64,000 bases of DNA from Alteromonas australica (GTDB taxonomy: Bacteria; Pseudomonadota; Gammaproteobacteria; Enterobacterales; Alteromonadaceae): positions 3,224,001 through 3,288,000 of the forward strand of contig NZ_CP008849.1 in the NCBI RefSeq assembly GCF_000730385.1. The letters are read 5' to 3'. This document shows positions 28,001-36,288 of this stretch, one piece after another. Positions within the stretch are counted from its first letter, which is position 1. Every line of letters begins with the position of its first letter. The notes under the pieces were generated by a model. The model searched no databases. It had not been told where the DNA came from and saw nothing but the letters and a program-made list of their open reading frames with translations. A program made the translations under genes and the position numbers.

Positions 28001-28084
28001 CAAGACTACTACGTGCAGGGCAACCTGGGCGAAGTTAATGACTATGGCCCACGTTTATTTGCTGGAATTACCGTGAAGTACTAA
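25046..28084 (+). CDS. TonB-dependent receptor, probable alginate oligosaccharide importer
   Basis: A 1012-residue outer-membrane receptor. A long signal region ends near LQAQEAQ (about residue 50). The plug domain starts VIDVVGTRRTIQDQI and contains ITIRGLGPFLSATHINGREA. A large beta-barrel ends with the aromatic FAGITVKY typical of barrel C-termini. The plug resembles TonB receptors that move plant and algal polysaccharide oligomers in marine and Xanthomonas-type bacteria. No SusD homologue accompanies it; the PL6-like lipoprotein 81 bases upstream may play that surface-binding role. The start at ATG 25046 is preferred (CGGAGA upstream); another ATG at 25013 adds 11 residues. Likely co-transcribed with the PL6-like gene. 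The substrate is inferred from context. Confidence 0.9.
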   Translation: MSLKNKQLHTPRKELSVSQQFALHPTAKWVKTAIFAGLASTSAFTLQAQEAQVTEEADEAVEVIDVVGTRRTIQDQISIKRESTTVVDGLSAEDIGDLPALSIGEALESITGAASHRENGGATEITIRGLGPFLSATHINGREATNGSGDRSVNFSQFPSELVKKVAIYKTQDASMIEGGVAGVISLETVQPLDYGKQRIQGEIKGNYNPDQTNVENSLENDLGYRGTVSYVDQFEFDDGSAFGISVGLQRQDITQPEAEYRSSSPTGSSLWACLNDPTNTNEGFFRSSAGDCEDQVSGSSNQGYDTTIDPETGEAVSAGSPYAWTGSSRSYRQNETSDERDAFFLAMQYQPNESWDINIDTQYSKRVQREARHDLIFLQKRAIPGLTGPTLVTNSVGGILHWEGQDRIESSGEQFSREEIYKGIGLNIEHYATDLLTLKFDVAYSNTEREELQISNRARTADRIPFTWDMGDNIPHFSITDFDVTDITNFTDSLRTRLDRENSRENEVISAKFDFQYMLGSDVFTSIEGGLRASELSFLQYGGTQGNGSRTEYTLDTSNTAALDVLESCQIDFPETDFLSSVSDGDIITNVDSDGNVNSSGTGSSWATYDNNCFAQAVAASNGGDFAFPEVEYENAGTIDVTEKTYAAYLMANYDTEMWGKFVRGNFGVRVVDTEVTAIGFRSSFDVVYDDLGVVSLVTGDSLERIEGGGGYTEVLPSVNFVMDYSDDILLRAGIYRGMSRADPSDLGYSRTFQTDDDLAPTSLSDLLVGVNGSGNPNTQPLMSWNYDAAIEWYPNEDSIFAFGVYYKRFTGGFQQQTELETFVIEGESYSLPITNSVTTDDASNLVGIETSIAYRWDSGIGVKVGYNYADTDYEFEDSLYGDTFITDVDGNTTQLTDGIIPPASVPGFSEHVFSAQVYYQIGDLDTAVIYKYRSDYFQPYTSNGTRLRYVDEVGVWEARASYKINEHTRLKVSAINLFSAPKSQDYYVQGNLGEVNDYGPRLFAGITVKY

Positions 28085-28106
28085 AGTTCACATTATGTCC
28101 TTAAAA

Positions 28107-28142
28107 AAAAGCCCCATCACTTTCCAGTGATGGGGCTTTTTT
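28107..28142. terminator. Terminator after the TonB receptor gene
   Basis: A 14-base arm (28107-28120, GCCCCATCAC core) pairs with 28127-28140, with A-run before and T-run after. It lies 22 bases past the receptor stop. Confidence 0.9.
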
Positions 28143-28157
28143 AATGCCAACTCATAT

Positions 28158-28182
28158 AAAAAAGCGCCGATACAGTCGGCGC
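28158..28182 (-). terminator. Terminator for the leftward collagen-stalk lipoprotein gene
   Basis: GCGCCGA (28164-28170) pairs with TCGGCGC (28176-28182). On the leftward strand the stem is followed by a run of six T. It is separate from the receptor terminator 20 bases away, so each convergent gene has its own stop. Confidence 0.85.
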
Positions 28183-28209
28183 GTCATTTATGTCAATGAG
28201 CGGAAAAGT

Positions 28210-30009
28210 TTACAGTTCAGTAATCTGCCATACGGTAACAGTGCCGCTGACTTCATTTCCTACTAATAGCAATGGAACCCCTGTAGCACTATCATCAGCG
28301 CTGACAAATACTAGGCTTTCTGGTGCTAAGTCGCCAATGCCGTCGTCTGCATCTAGGCCTTCAGTCAGGTCACGGTTAATAATGTATTCTGAAAATTCAA
28401 CATCGTAAGGGTTTGTCACATCGTAAACAAAAATACCTCCCATACGCTCGGTGCCAATGAACGCGTAAGTGCGATCACCCACGACACCCACTGTTAGTGC
28501 TTCTGGCTCAGGGCCTTTATTTTCAGAACGTGAATCACCTTCGTTTTCATCATCGCCATTATTGAATAATTCGCCATGAACTGATGCGGTGATGCGCTCA
28601 AAGTCGTCCCCCGAGTCGAACACCACCAAACCGTTTTGATCCCAAATAGTGAATGAGCGAGCACCGTAGGCATACGCCGCATCATATTCACCGTCACCAT
28701 CCGCATCGCCCATGCCAATAGTGACACGTAAATCATCAGCTTCGCCATTGGCTTGCAAGGTGGCTAACTCTGAATTTGCTTCGGCGGTTAGATCTTCAAC
28801 CTTCACTTCATCAAGGTAAGCAAGACAACCATCATCTTCATCAAACTCAAGGCCTCCTGCGGTTAAGCACGCATCTTCATCATCGGCGTCGAAGAAATAC
28901 TCTCTCGCATCACCTTCATTTGCAGTAACGACAAACGTGGCGTCCTTCCAAGTATAATTAGCGATAGTATCTGGTTGGTATACACCGTATAGCCCCTCGT
29001 ATTGACCAAAGCTTACCGAACCATCTTCTTGAATATCGATGTTCAAGCCAGACCAAGATTTAACACCTAAACCGACGATCTCAACAGACAAGTCTTCTAA
29101 ATCGACAACCGCAATGCCGTTATTTTCTTGCAAGCTAACATAAGCTATGTCGTTGGTTGCCGTGATGTATTCTGGTTCAAGGTCTTGTGCCACTGTGGTT
29201 GCAATTTCAACACCGTTAATAGTACGACCACTTGGGTTCGGAAACATCATACCTTGAGATAACAATGTCTCTTGCTCATCGTTAAAATCGGTAAAACTAA
29301 TCGTACTTGCTGACTCTTCGGGCTCGCCGCTGGCAAGAATGTTAATCACCGAAATAGACCCCTCTGGGTCAACCGTATAATCACTAGAAGGTTCGCCTTC
29401 GTTAGCAACAAGCACCTTGCCGCCATCTGGCGTAAAAGTAACCATATCAGGCAGTGCACCTACCTCTACTTGGTCTAAAAATACCGGTGATGAACTATCT
29501 AGCCCGTTATAGAAAAGCACATAGCCATTGTCTGTTTTTGTGTCCGCAGGTACCGCTACCGCCATTAAGTCACCGCTAATAGCGATACTTGTTAAGCTGC
29601 CTAAAGTGACGCCATCAACTTCTTCTGGCAAGGTAATGTCGGTCACTGTCAGGTTTGTAGTGCCAATAGGATCGTCCATGGCAGAAGTTGGAATATTGTC
29701 TGAACCTGCCGCAATAACAGCAATGGTATTGATGTCACCGTTTGTGGCGTAAATAGTTTGGGTATCGGCATGATACTGTACAATTTCTGCGGCAGTCTGA
29801 TTGCCAAGATAAGCACGAGCAACCACATCTAGTGTAATACCGAGAGACGCATCTGTACCATCTGCACCGGATTCGCCCTGTTCACCTTGCTCGCCCTGAG
29901 CCCCTGTTTCTCCTTGTTCACCGTCGTCACCATCGAGGCCACAGCCAGTAAGGGCGGCAGACACGAGTAACGCTAACAAACCGTATTTAAATTTATTTTG
30001 AGCGGCCAT
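28210..30009 (-). CDS. Choice-of-anchor I beta-propeller lipoprotein with a collagen-like stalk
   Basis: A 599-residue lipoprotein. The signal peptide ends SAALTGC (Cys22), and a Gly-X-Y stretch of about eight or nine triplets (GDDGEQGETGAQGEQGEQ, then GESGADG) follows directly. The main domain is of the choice-of-anchor I type, a YVTN-like beta-propeller with conserved VANEGEPSSDY, EPEYI, NEGDAREY and GPEPEALTVG stretches. Proteins of this family are secreted or surface-bound and sit near phosphatase or phytase-like domains, but their function is not settled. Acidic DDDE repeats suggest calcium binding. It is on the other strand from the alginate locus. An inverted repeat (ACATTTGT, 15-base gap, ACAAATGT, 30062-30092) lies upstream. 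Confidence 0.8.
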   Translation of the reverse strand: MAAQNKFKYGLLALLVSAALTGCGLDGDDGEQGETGAQGEQGEQGESGADGTDASLGITLDVVARAYLGNQTAAEIVQYHADTQTIYATNGDINTIAVIAAGSDNIPTSAMDDPIGTTNLTVTDITLPEEVDGVTLGSLTSIAISGDLMAVAVPADTKTDNGYVLFYNGLDSSSPVFLDQVEVGALPDMVTFTPDGGKVLVANEGEPSSDYTVDPEGSISVINILASGEPEESASTISFTDFNDEQETLLSQGMMFPNPSGRTINGVEIATTVAQDLEPEYITATNDIAYVSLQENNGIAVVDLEDLSVEIVGLGVKSWSGLNIDIQEDGSVSFGQYEGLYGVYQPDTIANYTWKDATFVVTANEGDAREYFFDADDEDACLTAGGLEFDEDDGCLAYLDEVKVEDLTAEANSELATLQANGEADDLRVTIGMGDADGDGEYDAAYAYGARSFTIWDQNGLVVFDSGDDFERITASVHGELFNNGDDENEGDSRSENKGPEPEALTVGVVGDRTYAFIGTERMGGIFVYDVTNPYDVEFSEYIINRDLTEGLDADDGIGDLAPESLVFVSADDSATGVPLLLVGNEVSGTVTVWQITEL

Positions 30010-30231
30010 TTTCTAATCCTTATTTATTATTTGATAGCGCCGTCTGCAATCAATAAGACTTACATTTGTACTTCCTGTAATTGAACAAATGTCACTCCAG
30101 CCCTAGAAATAGATTGCTCGGCGATGATATACGTCTTGTATAAATTAGAGCCAGTGTATGACAGTAATATTAATTTAGCAAAAGCCCTACTCAACAAATA
30201 TAAACCGTTATTATCCATGACAATTTAACGC

Positions 30232-30720
30232 TCAATAAGACAGGTCTACCTCATCGCAATTAGAGGTATTCACCACTTCTGTGGTGACTTCCCCAGCAAC
30301 TTTAACAAACACACATTGCCCTGGATATCCTTCAAAATTATCAAGAATAACCGTGACCATATCGCCATCAACAGCCTTTAAAGAGACTTCATAGCCCTGA
30401 AGGTCACCTTCGGCGATTGAAGTCGCTACTGAATATATCGCGGCCCCAAACAACGCCCCAACAAAGGCTTCATCTTCCGACCAACCTAACAACGCACCAT
30501 CTAACGCTCCCCATAGCGCCGCTTCTTGTGCGTGAGATTCAAACTGTACTGGGGTGACATCATAGACACTGGCGTAAAACGTAGTGACAAACTGGTTTGC
30601 CGCGTGGTGAGGCACCCCAGACTGGCTAGCGCATCCGACTAAATACAGGCTGGTTAAGCATAAACTCGTTAATTTGAACGCGCGATATTGGGCACGGGTA
30701 AAGTTGTTCAATGGCAACAT
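30232..30720 (-). CDS. Small lipoprotein with a glycine-zipper-like segment
   Basis: A 162-residue lipoprotein: the signal peptide (hydrophobic core about 16-29) ends LVGC. The middle (about 70-98, GALDGALLGWSEDEAFVGALFGAA) repeats small residues every few positions, as in SlyB/glycine-zipper outer-membrane proteins. The C-terminal part (about 110-162) looks like a small beta domain (VTVILDNFEGYPGQCVFVKVAGEV) with two cysteines that could form a disulfide. It may insert in or stiffen the outer membrane; no exact function is claimed. GAGG lies 8 bases before the ATG. It is divergent from the M48 protease gene. Confidence 0.75.
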   Translation of the reverse strand: MLPLNNFTRAQYRAFKLTSLCLTSLYLVGCASQSGVPHHAANQFVTTFYASVYDVTPVQFESHAQEAALWGALDGALLGWSEDEAFVGALFGAAIYSVATSIAEGDLQGYEVSLKAVDGDMVTVILDNFEGYPGQCVFVKVAGEVTTEVVNTSNCDEVDLSY

Positions 30721-30927
30721 GTGTGTTTCCTCAATTTATCTTCGGTGAAGTTGCAAATTAAAGCAGGTAAACTGAACTGAGCCTTAACCAAAACCAAACG
30801 TTTGACGCCTACCCATGTGATCTAAATATCCCTAAAACACACTATCTGCTACTAATAGTCTTAAATAAATCTAAAATAACGCTTAAAGTAAGGGCGTAGT
30901 TGCCTTTTAACAAACACAAAGGAAGAC

Positions 30928-31725
30928 ATGATGAAATTGAGATTCAAGGTTACCCTCGCCGCCCTCGCACTAACCATAGGGGCATGCGCTACATCTCCCA
31001 CAGGACGTAATCAAGTCTTGTTATTTTCAGAATCTCAACTAGCAGAAATGGGCGATCAAGCCTTTACCGGCATGAAGGAAGAGCTCAAAATTTCTAATAA
31101 AGCGGTACAAAATAGCTATGTTGAATGTGTTGCCAATGCGATTACTGCGCAAGTACCCAATACGGTATTTAGCGGGCAGTGGGAAGTCGTCGTATTTGAC
31201 GACGAACAGGTGAATGCGTTTGCCCTGCCCGGTGGTAAAATTGGCGTGTATACCGGCCTATTAGCGGTAGCAGAAAATCAACACCAATTGGCGGCGGTTA
31301 TCGGCCATGAGGTTGGCCATGTCATTGCCGAGCATGGTAATGAGCGTATGTCTCAATCTACGCTTATCAATGTTGGTTCACAAGCGATGGGGCAAATTCT
31401 TGCGGCCAATGAGGTGCCCCAATCTGGGCCCATTATGGCGGCAATAGGTTTAGGCGTGCAAGTGGGTGTTCAATTGCCTTTTAGCCGCACGCATGAGTCT
31501 GAAGCAGACATCATCGGTTTACAGCTAATGGCCCAGTCTGGTTTTGACCCTCGCCAGTCGGTTAACCTATGGGAAAATATGGACGCCGCAAGTAACGGAG
31601 AGCGGCCAATTGAACTGTTATCGACTCACCCAGCACCGCAAACACGTATAGAAGATTTAGAGGCGAACATGTCATCTGCTTATGCCAGTTATCAGTCAGC
31701 GCCTTACCGACCCAATTGTCGATAA
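30928..31725 (+). CDS. M48 metalloprotease lipoprotein (LoiP/YggG-like)
   Basis: A 265-residue periplasmic zinc protease tethered to the outer membrane. The lipoprotein signal ends LTIGAC (about residue 18). The zinc motif HEVGHVIAEHGNE lies near 129-141, and the third ligand Glu follows in HESEADIIGLQLM (about 189-201). This fits the LoiP subgroup of M48 in length and in its lack of a TPR tail (BepA would be near 480 residues). Its job is likely quality control of outer-membrane proteins. Two adjacent ATGs lie after AAGGAAGAC; either could start. A terminator follows at 31766. Confidence 0.9.
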   Translation: MMKLRFKVTLAALALTIGACATSPTGRNQVLLFSESQLAEMGDQAFTGMKEELKISNKAVQNSYVECVANAITAQVPNTVFSGQWEVVVFDDEQVNAFALPGGKIGVYTGLLAVAENQHQLAAVIGHEVGHVIAEHGNERMSQSTLINVGSQAMGQILAANEVPQSGPIMAAIGLGVQVGVQLPFSRTHESEADIIGLQLMAQSGFDPRQSVNLWENMDAASNGERPIELLSTHPAPQTRIEDLEANMSSAYASYQSAPYRPNCR

Positions 31726-31765
31726 CACAAAGGGTCGATAACACAGAGTGTCGAAATTCAGATAC

Positions 31766-31796
31766 AAAAACACCACCGTAAAGGTGGTGTTTTTTT
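31766..31796. terminator. Bidirectional terminator between M48 and mscS genes
   Basis: AAAAACACCACC (31766-31777) pairs with GGTGGTGTTTTT (31783-31794) around a 5-base loop, with T-run extending rightward and A-run leftward. It serves two convergent genes. Confidence 0.88.
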
Positions 31797-31811
31797 AATG
31801 CAAGGGAAGTG

Positions 31812-32657
31812 TTACTCGCTTGCGTCTTTGTGAAGGTGTACATCCATTTGTGGGAATGGAATAGAAATACCTTCTTTATCAAAACGAAGTTTTACCGCTT
31901 CTGTAAAGTCAAACTTCACATCCCAGAAATCAGCCGATTGTACCCATGGACGAACCACGAAGTTCACACTGCTGTCAGCCAGTTCCGCAACGGCAATAGT
32001 CGGTGCAGGCTCTTGAAGAATTCGTGGATCGGCTTCCACCATTTCTTGTAATACTTGCTTCGCTTTCAGTAGATCAGCGTCATAACCAATTCCCACAACC
32101 ATATCTACACGACGTGTTTCTTTTGCTGAGAAGTTGGTAATTGTACCGCTGTAAATAGCCCCATTTGGCACAATGATTTCTTTGTTGTCTGGGGTAGTCA
32201 TTGTAGAGGTAAAGATACCAATTTTATTCACAGTACCCGCTGTACCGCCGGCTTCTACGAAATCACCGGATTTAAACGGTTTAAAGACAAGTAACATAAC
32301 GCCAGCAGCGAAGTTTTTCAGCGAGTCTTGCAAAGACAAACCAATCGCTAAACCAGCCGCACCCAATATAGCAACCAACGAGGTCGTATCCACGCCTAGC
32401 TGATCTAACGAGGCCACGATGACGAAAAGCATCAAAATCGCACTTATTATGGCTTCTAAGAAATCAACCAACATCGCATCATATTTAGATTTCGCCATAA
32501 CTCGGCGGAAAATAGAAAGGATAAACCCAACTACTATTCTACCAATGACATAAATAGCAATCGCCATGGCAATGTTAATACCCCATGGAATTGCGTATTC
32601 ATTTATATAGCGTTCGATGTCGCTTGCTGAGAAAAGCGATAAATTATCTTCCATCAT
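31812..32657 (-). CDS. mscS: Small-conductance mechanosensitive channel (MscS)
   Basis: A 281-residue inner-membrane channel that opens on membrane tension to release solutes on osmotic downshock. It has three TM helices (about 25-50, 65-85, 93-125). The pore helix reads LGAAGLAIGLSLQDSLKNFAAGVMLLVF, matching the TM3 Ala/Gly pattern. The cytoplasmic beta domain has VEAGGTAGTVNKIGIFTSTM, and the C-terminal alpha/beta part ends ISIPFPQMDVHLH. Length and motifs match E. coli MscS (286). It starts MMEDN; either ATG may serve. Monocistronic and convergent with the M48 gene. Confidence 0.93.
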   Translation of the reverse strand: MMEDNLSLFSASDIERYINEYAIPWGINIAMAIAIYVIGRIVVGFILSIFRRVMAKSKYDAMLVDFLEAIISAILMLFVIVASLDQLGVDTTSLVAILGAAGLAIGLSLQDSLKNFAAGVMLLVFKPFKSGDFVEAGGTAGTVNKIGIFTSTMTTPDNKEIIVPNGAIYSGTITNFSAKETRRVDMVVGIGYDADLLKAKQVLQEMVEADPRILQEPAPTIAVAELADSSVNFVVRPWVQSADFWDVKFDFTEAVKLRFDKEGISIPFPQMDVHLHKDASE

Positions 32658-33012
32658 ATTGTCCTTTTAGTTAGTTGCTAATTTCAAGCCGAATTAAACT
32701 AACAGGCTTTTTAGGTTAGGCCAATCGCTTTGCCCTAAAAAGGTTCATTTTTCCCCTAAAGTCTAATTAGAATGCCGCCTGCAGCGATAAAACTTTATCC
32801 TAAAGTTGAGTTGGTTTACGCCATCAACTTGGTAATATTTACTTAGAAATCAAACACTAAATGTTTATAAAATGTTAATAGCATCATCACTGATGTTTTT
32901 TATAAATTTGAAGTCAAAGTGAACCATTTATTCTTGTTTTTAGATAATAACCTTGGTTATTTCAACTATTTCATAGATTTAACGGGCTGTTAAATTAAAA
33001 AAGGATTCATTT
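32658..33012. other. A/T-rich intergenic region
   Basis: This 355-base gap lies between the divergent mscS and small membrane-protein genes. It contains a tight inverted repeat (AACTTTA TCC TAAAGTT, 32791-32807) and much A/T-rich sequence suited to promoters. I see no gene. A TTGGTAATAT string at 32829 looks like the alginate-locus motif but lacks the second half. Confidence 0.45.
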
Positions 33013-33207
33013 ATGTTTTTTCTCGTGATTGTTTATCTCGTTGTGTCAGTGATTTTTATTTACGCCTTACGTTCAGATTCCGGCGAAAACACAAAATATG
33101 CGCGTAAAAGCCACGTTAGAACCCTTAACACTGATGACAATAGCATCCCATCTATCTCGAACTCTAAAAGCCCTATAAGCCTTTCTTCTCGGTTTACGCT
33201 GGCCTAA
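33013..33207 (+). CDS. Small single-pass membrane protein, uncertain
   Basis: A 64-codon frame whose product has an N-terminal hydrophobic helix (MFFLVIVYLVVSVIFIYAL, residues 1-19) followed by a polar Ser/Asn-rich tail. AAGGA lies 8 bases ahead of the ATG, which is the best support. I do not recognise a family. It stands alone between mscS and rsmE. The tail has little protein character, so it could be a chance frame. Confidence 0.4.
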   Translation: MFFLVIVYLVVSVIFIYALRSDSGENTKYARKSHVRTLNTDDNSIPSISNSKSPISLSSRFTLA

Positions 33208-33356
33208 CATGCAGCGCATTGCCCTTAATATTCCCGTGTAGTGCTGTCAATTTTTTCGTCGCGGGTTATTCCCTTCCTTCTTTATCCTTTAACGCATTGC
33301 ATGCCCCCTGCTCTCACACGTATTATATACCCCTATCTGATTTTTGATTGTTACGT

Positions 33357-34085
33357 ATGCGCATACCAAGAGTTTATTACCCTCACCCTATTCCTTTGGA
33401 ACAAGAGTTTCCATTAACTGATGACGCGGGTCACCACATAGCCACCGTCCTTCGATTGAAAGCGAATCGTCCCATTGTGCTTTTCAATGGAGATGGAAAT
33501 GAATATAGCGCGCAAATTATCAGTGTTCAGCGTAAAAACGTGATTGTTGAAGCGGATGCGTGCTTGTCTTTGACTAAGGAGTCTCCCTTACCGATACATC
33601 TTGGCCAAGGGGTCTCCAAGGGCGACAGAATGGATACGGTTTTACAAAAAAGTGTGGAGTTGGGAGTGACTGAAATTACCCCTATCCTGACAGAGCGCTG
33701 TACCGTGAAATTAGATGCCGGGCGGTGGGAAAAAAAGCAACAGCAGTGGCAAAAAATTATGGTTGGTGCATGTGAACAAAGCGGAAGGAATGTGCTGCCT
33801 ACGCTCAACCCTCCGGTAACTCTGTCTAACTGGCTAGCCGAGTCCACGTCTTCCACTCGTTTAGTATTAGCACCTGGCGCTACCTCTTCGTTAGCACGTC
33901 AACCTTACAACACCAAAGGTTACCGGTTACTCATCGGCCCAGAAGGTGGCTTATCAGAAACGGAAATACATCATGCGAACGAAAAGGGCTTTCTTTCTGT
34001 TAGTTTAGGGCCACGCATTCTTCGCACGGAAACCGCCGCCATAAGCAGTGTTTCCATCCTGCAAGCGCAACATGGCGACCTGTAA
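33357..34085 (+). CDS. rsmE: 16S rRNA (uracil-1498-N3)-methyltransferase RsmE
   Basis: A 242-residue SPOUT-class enzyme methylating U1498 of 16S rRNA with S-adenosylmethionine. It has an N-terminal PUA-like part (MRIPRVYYPHP, LFNGDGNEYSA) and a C-terminal knotted domain with ERCTVKLD, GACEQSGRNVLP, LLIGPEGGLSETE and LGPRILRTETA, all strong family motifs. I chose the ATG at 33357 because family members start MRIPR; a TTG three codons earlier is also open. It heads a rightward group rsmE-gshB-yqgE-ruvX, an order common in gammaproteobacteria. Confidence 0.95.
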   Translation: MRIPRVYYPHPIPLEQEFPLTDDAGHHIATVLRLKANRPIVLFNGDGNEYSAQIISVQRKNVIVEADACLSLTKESPLPIHLGQGVSKGDRMDTVLQKSVELGVTEITPILTERCTVKLDAGRWEKKQQQWQKIMVGACEQSGRNVLPTLNPPVTLSNWLAESTSSTRLVLAPGATSSLARQPYNTKGYRLLIGPEGGLSETEIHHANEKGFLSVSLGPRILRTETAAISSVSILQAQHGDL

Positions 34086-34291
34086 TTGGTAGGTTAAAGC
34101 ACATAAAAGGCGAGGTTTAGCGCGCACTATGTGAAACATTTTCCGCGCGGCGATAAATGCGAAAAAGCCGGGGCGCACGCTTGAAGAATGTTGTGACGCC
34201 CCAACATACATAAACAGATTCAGTAGGGTGAACTCCGGTTTCACCCTGCTTTCCTTCAATGATTAATGAATATGCGTAAGTGAGAAAATAC

Positions 34292-35245
34292 ATGCACTAT
34301 ACCGTTGGCGTGATTATGGATCCCATTGCGGCGATAAAGCCACACAAAGACACGAGTTTTGCGATGATGCTGGAAGCGCAGCGCCGTGGCGCCACTGTGT
34401 TGTATTTTGAACTTAAAGATTTGTATTTAGATAACGGTAAGCCCATGGGACGGGGCAAGCGAGTCACCGTGATTGATCGCGCCGAGGACTTCTACGCTAT
34501 CGAGGATGAGCAAACGTTATGCTTAGGTGATGTGGACGTTTTACTTATGCGTAAAGATCCGCCTTTCGATGGTGAGTTTCTTTATGCAACTCAAATCTTA
34601 TCATTAGCCCAAGATGCCGGCGCCTTGGTAGTGAATAATCCGCAAGCATTAAGAGATTACAACGAAAAGCTATTTACCTCTTACTTCCCTGAGCATATTC
34701 CACATACACTTGTTACCAATAATCCGACGCTGGTTCGTGAGTTTCATGCCACGCACAAAGATATTATCTGCAAACCCCTCGATGGTATGGGTGGTGCGTC
34801 TATCTTTCGCGTAAAGCCTGATGGGAATAATTTAGGGGTCATCATTGAAACCCTTACCCAATTGGGTCAGCGCTACATGATGGTACAAGAATACCTTCCG
34901 GAGATTAAAGACGGTGACAAGCGTGTGCTTATTGTGGACGGCGAAGTTATTCCTTACTGTCTTGCTAGGCTCCCCACCAAAGGGGAAACACGGGGCAACC
35001 TAGCGGCTGGTGGCACGGGACGCCCTCAACCAATTTCAGCATCAGATCGTGCGCTGGCAAATGCGATTTCTCCCACATTGAAAGCAAACAACATCATGTT
35101 TGTAGGCTTGGATGTGATTGGCAATAAAATTACCGAAATAAACATTACCAGCCCGACCTGCGTAAGAGAAATTGAAGGGCACTATAATATTAATATTATG
35201 GCAATGCTTTTTGATGCAATTGAAAAGCGACTGGCTAGTAATTAG
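34292..35245 (+). CDS. gshB: Glutathione synthetase
   Basis: A 317-residue ATP-grasp enzyme joining gamma-glutamylcysteine and glycine. Family motifs: VGVIMDPIAAIKPHKDTSFAML at the start (about residues 4-25), MRKDPPFDGEF, NNPQALRDYNEKLF, KPLDGMGGASIF (ATP-grasp loop) and GLDVIGNKITEINITSPT near the end. Length matches E. coli GshB (316). The ATG at 34292 gives the usual family start; a GTG at 34280 would add four residues. Glutathione is used by the peroxiredoxin-glutaredoxin fusion and the class III alcohol dehydrogenase in this window. Confidence 0.95.
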   Translation: MHYTVGVIMDPIAAIKPHKDTSFAMMLEAQRRGATVLYFELKDLYLDNGKPMGRGKRVTVIDRAEDFYAIEDEQTLCLGDVDVLLMRKDPPFDGEFLYATQILSLAQDAGALVVNNPQALRDYNEKLFTSYFPEHIPHTLVTNNPTLVREFHATHKDIICKPLDGMGGASIFRVKPDGNNLGVIIETLTQLGQRYMMVQEYLPEIKDGDKRVLIVDGEVIPYCLARLPTKGETRGNLAAGGTGRPQPISASDRALANAISPTLKANNIMFVGLDVIGNKITEINITSPTCVREIEGHYNINIMAMLFDAIEKRLASN

Positions 35246-35272
35246 GCCGTCATCCGTCAGTAAGAGGTACAA

Positions 35273-35839
35273 ATGACTGAATTGAAAAGCTTACAAAACC
35301 ACTTTCTCATCGCCATGCCAACGCTGGACGATCCGTACTTTTCTCGTTCTCTCACCTATATTTGTGAACATAACGATGAAGGAGCAATGGGTTTAGTTCT
35401 CAATCAGCCTTCCACAATGAACCTCAAACAATTACTTGAACAAACCGATAAAGCGCTTACCGTAAGCGATGATAAAGCAGAGCAAATTATTCTCGCCGGT
35501 GGCCCGGTGAGTCAAGAAAGAGGGTTTGTCCTTCATACTGAACAACCAGGCTGGGGTTCTAGTTTAACCCTTGCACCTGGCATTATGGTTACCACCTCCC
35601 GGGATATACTTACGGCTATTGGTAGCAATCAAGGCCCTGACGAAGCCCTCATCGCCTTGGGTTACGCAGGATGGACCGCAGGCCAGCTTGAACAAGAAAT
35701 GCAAGAAAACGCATGGCTAACCATAGAAGCAGATGAAGAGATTCTGTTTAACACACCTATACACAAAAAGTGGCAAGCTGCGGTGAATAAACTTGGGGTC
35801 GATGTGTGGCAGTTAGCTCCCGGAGCTGGTCATGCCTGA
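35273..35839 (+). CDS. YqgE/AlgH family protein
   Basis: A 188-residue UPF0301 protein with the typical start [53 protein letters not shown] and [14 protein letters not shown]. In Pseudomonas a homologue (AlgH) was linked to alginate control, but the true function of the family is unknown. The link to the alginate genes elsewhere in this window should not be assumed, since the gene sits in its usual conserved place. Its 3' end overlaps ruvX by 8 bases, so the two are translationally coupled. Confidence 0.93.
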   Translation: MTELKSLQNHFLIAMPTLDDPYFSRSLTYICEHNDEGAMGLVLNQPSTMNLKQLLEQTDKALTVSDDKAEQIILAGGPVSQERGFVLHTEQPGWGSSLTLAPGIMVTTSRDILTAIGSNQGPDEALIALGYAGWTAGQLEQEMQENAWLTIEADEEILFNTPIHKKWQAAVNKLGVDVWQLAPGAGHA

Positions 35840-36260
35840 TATAGGTCAACGAACAGTACTGGCATTTGATTTTGGCACGAAAAGTATCGGTGTGGCTGTT
35901 GGGCAGGAAGTCACGGGCACAGCGTCCCCTCTTGCCGCATTAAAAGCGAGGGATGGTATCCCAGATTGGCAGCAGATTGCTGCGTTATATGAGGAATGGC
36001 AGCCACATTTAGTCGTGGTGGGTTTACCGCTAAATATGGACGGTAGCGAACAAGAAATGACGCAAAGGGCGAAGAAGTTTGCCAATCGGCTTCATGGGCG
36101 ATTCAAAGTCGCGGTAGAAACCTGTGATGAGCGTTTAACCACCACTGATGCCAAATCAATGCTCTTCGAACTGGGCGGCTACAAAAAACTGACGAAAGAC
36201 AAAATAGACAGTGTATCTGCCTGCGTTATATTTACCAGTTGGATTGAAAGTCAGTATTAG
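35832..36260 (+). CDS. ruvX: RuvX/YqgF pre-16S rRNA nuclease / putative Holliday junction resolvase
   Basis: A 142-residue RNase H-fold protein of the YqgF family. The motifs [15 protein letters not shown] (catalytic Asp), [28 protein letters not shown] (Glu) and [13 protein letters not shown] (Asp) are intact. In E. coli it matures the 5' end of 16S rRNA, and it is often also called a Holliday junction resolvase. Start ATG at 35832 overlaps yqgE. Last gene of the rsmE group. An imperfect hairpin (AGGGCGT/ACGCCCT, 36259-36290) follows but lacks a T-run. Confidence 0.93.
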   Translation: MPDIGQRTVLAFDFGTKSIGVAVGQEVTGTASPLAALKARDGIPDWQQIAALYEEWQPHLVVVGLPLNMDGSEQEMTQRAKKFANRLHGRFKVAVETCDERLTTTDAKSMLFELGGYKKLTKDKIDSVSACVIFTSWIESQY

Positions 36261-36288
36261 GGCGTATTAGTACTCATCTCACCACGCC

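Noticed and set aside
30060..30095. Possible PhoB box upstream of the collagen-stalk lipoprotein gene (CTGTAAT ... TGTCAC)
   Set aside because: The two half-sites start 14 bases apart rather than the 11 expected for a Pho box.
32829..32842. TTGGTAATAT upstream of mscS as another alginate-regulon site
   Set aside because: It lacks the second half-site and there is no link of mscS to alginate use.
35273..35839. YqgE/AlgH as part of the alginate system
   Set aside because: It sits in the conserved rsmE-gshB-yqgE-ruvX group found in bacteria that do not use alginate; the AlgH name comes from alginate synthesis in Pseudomonas.
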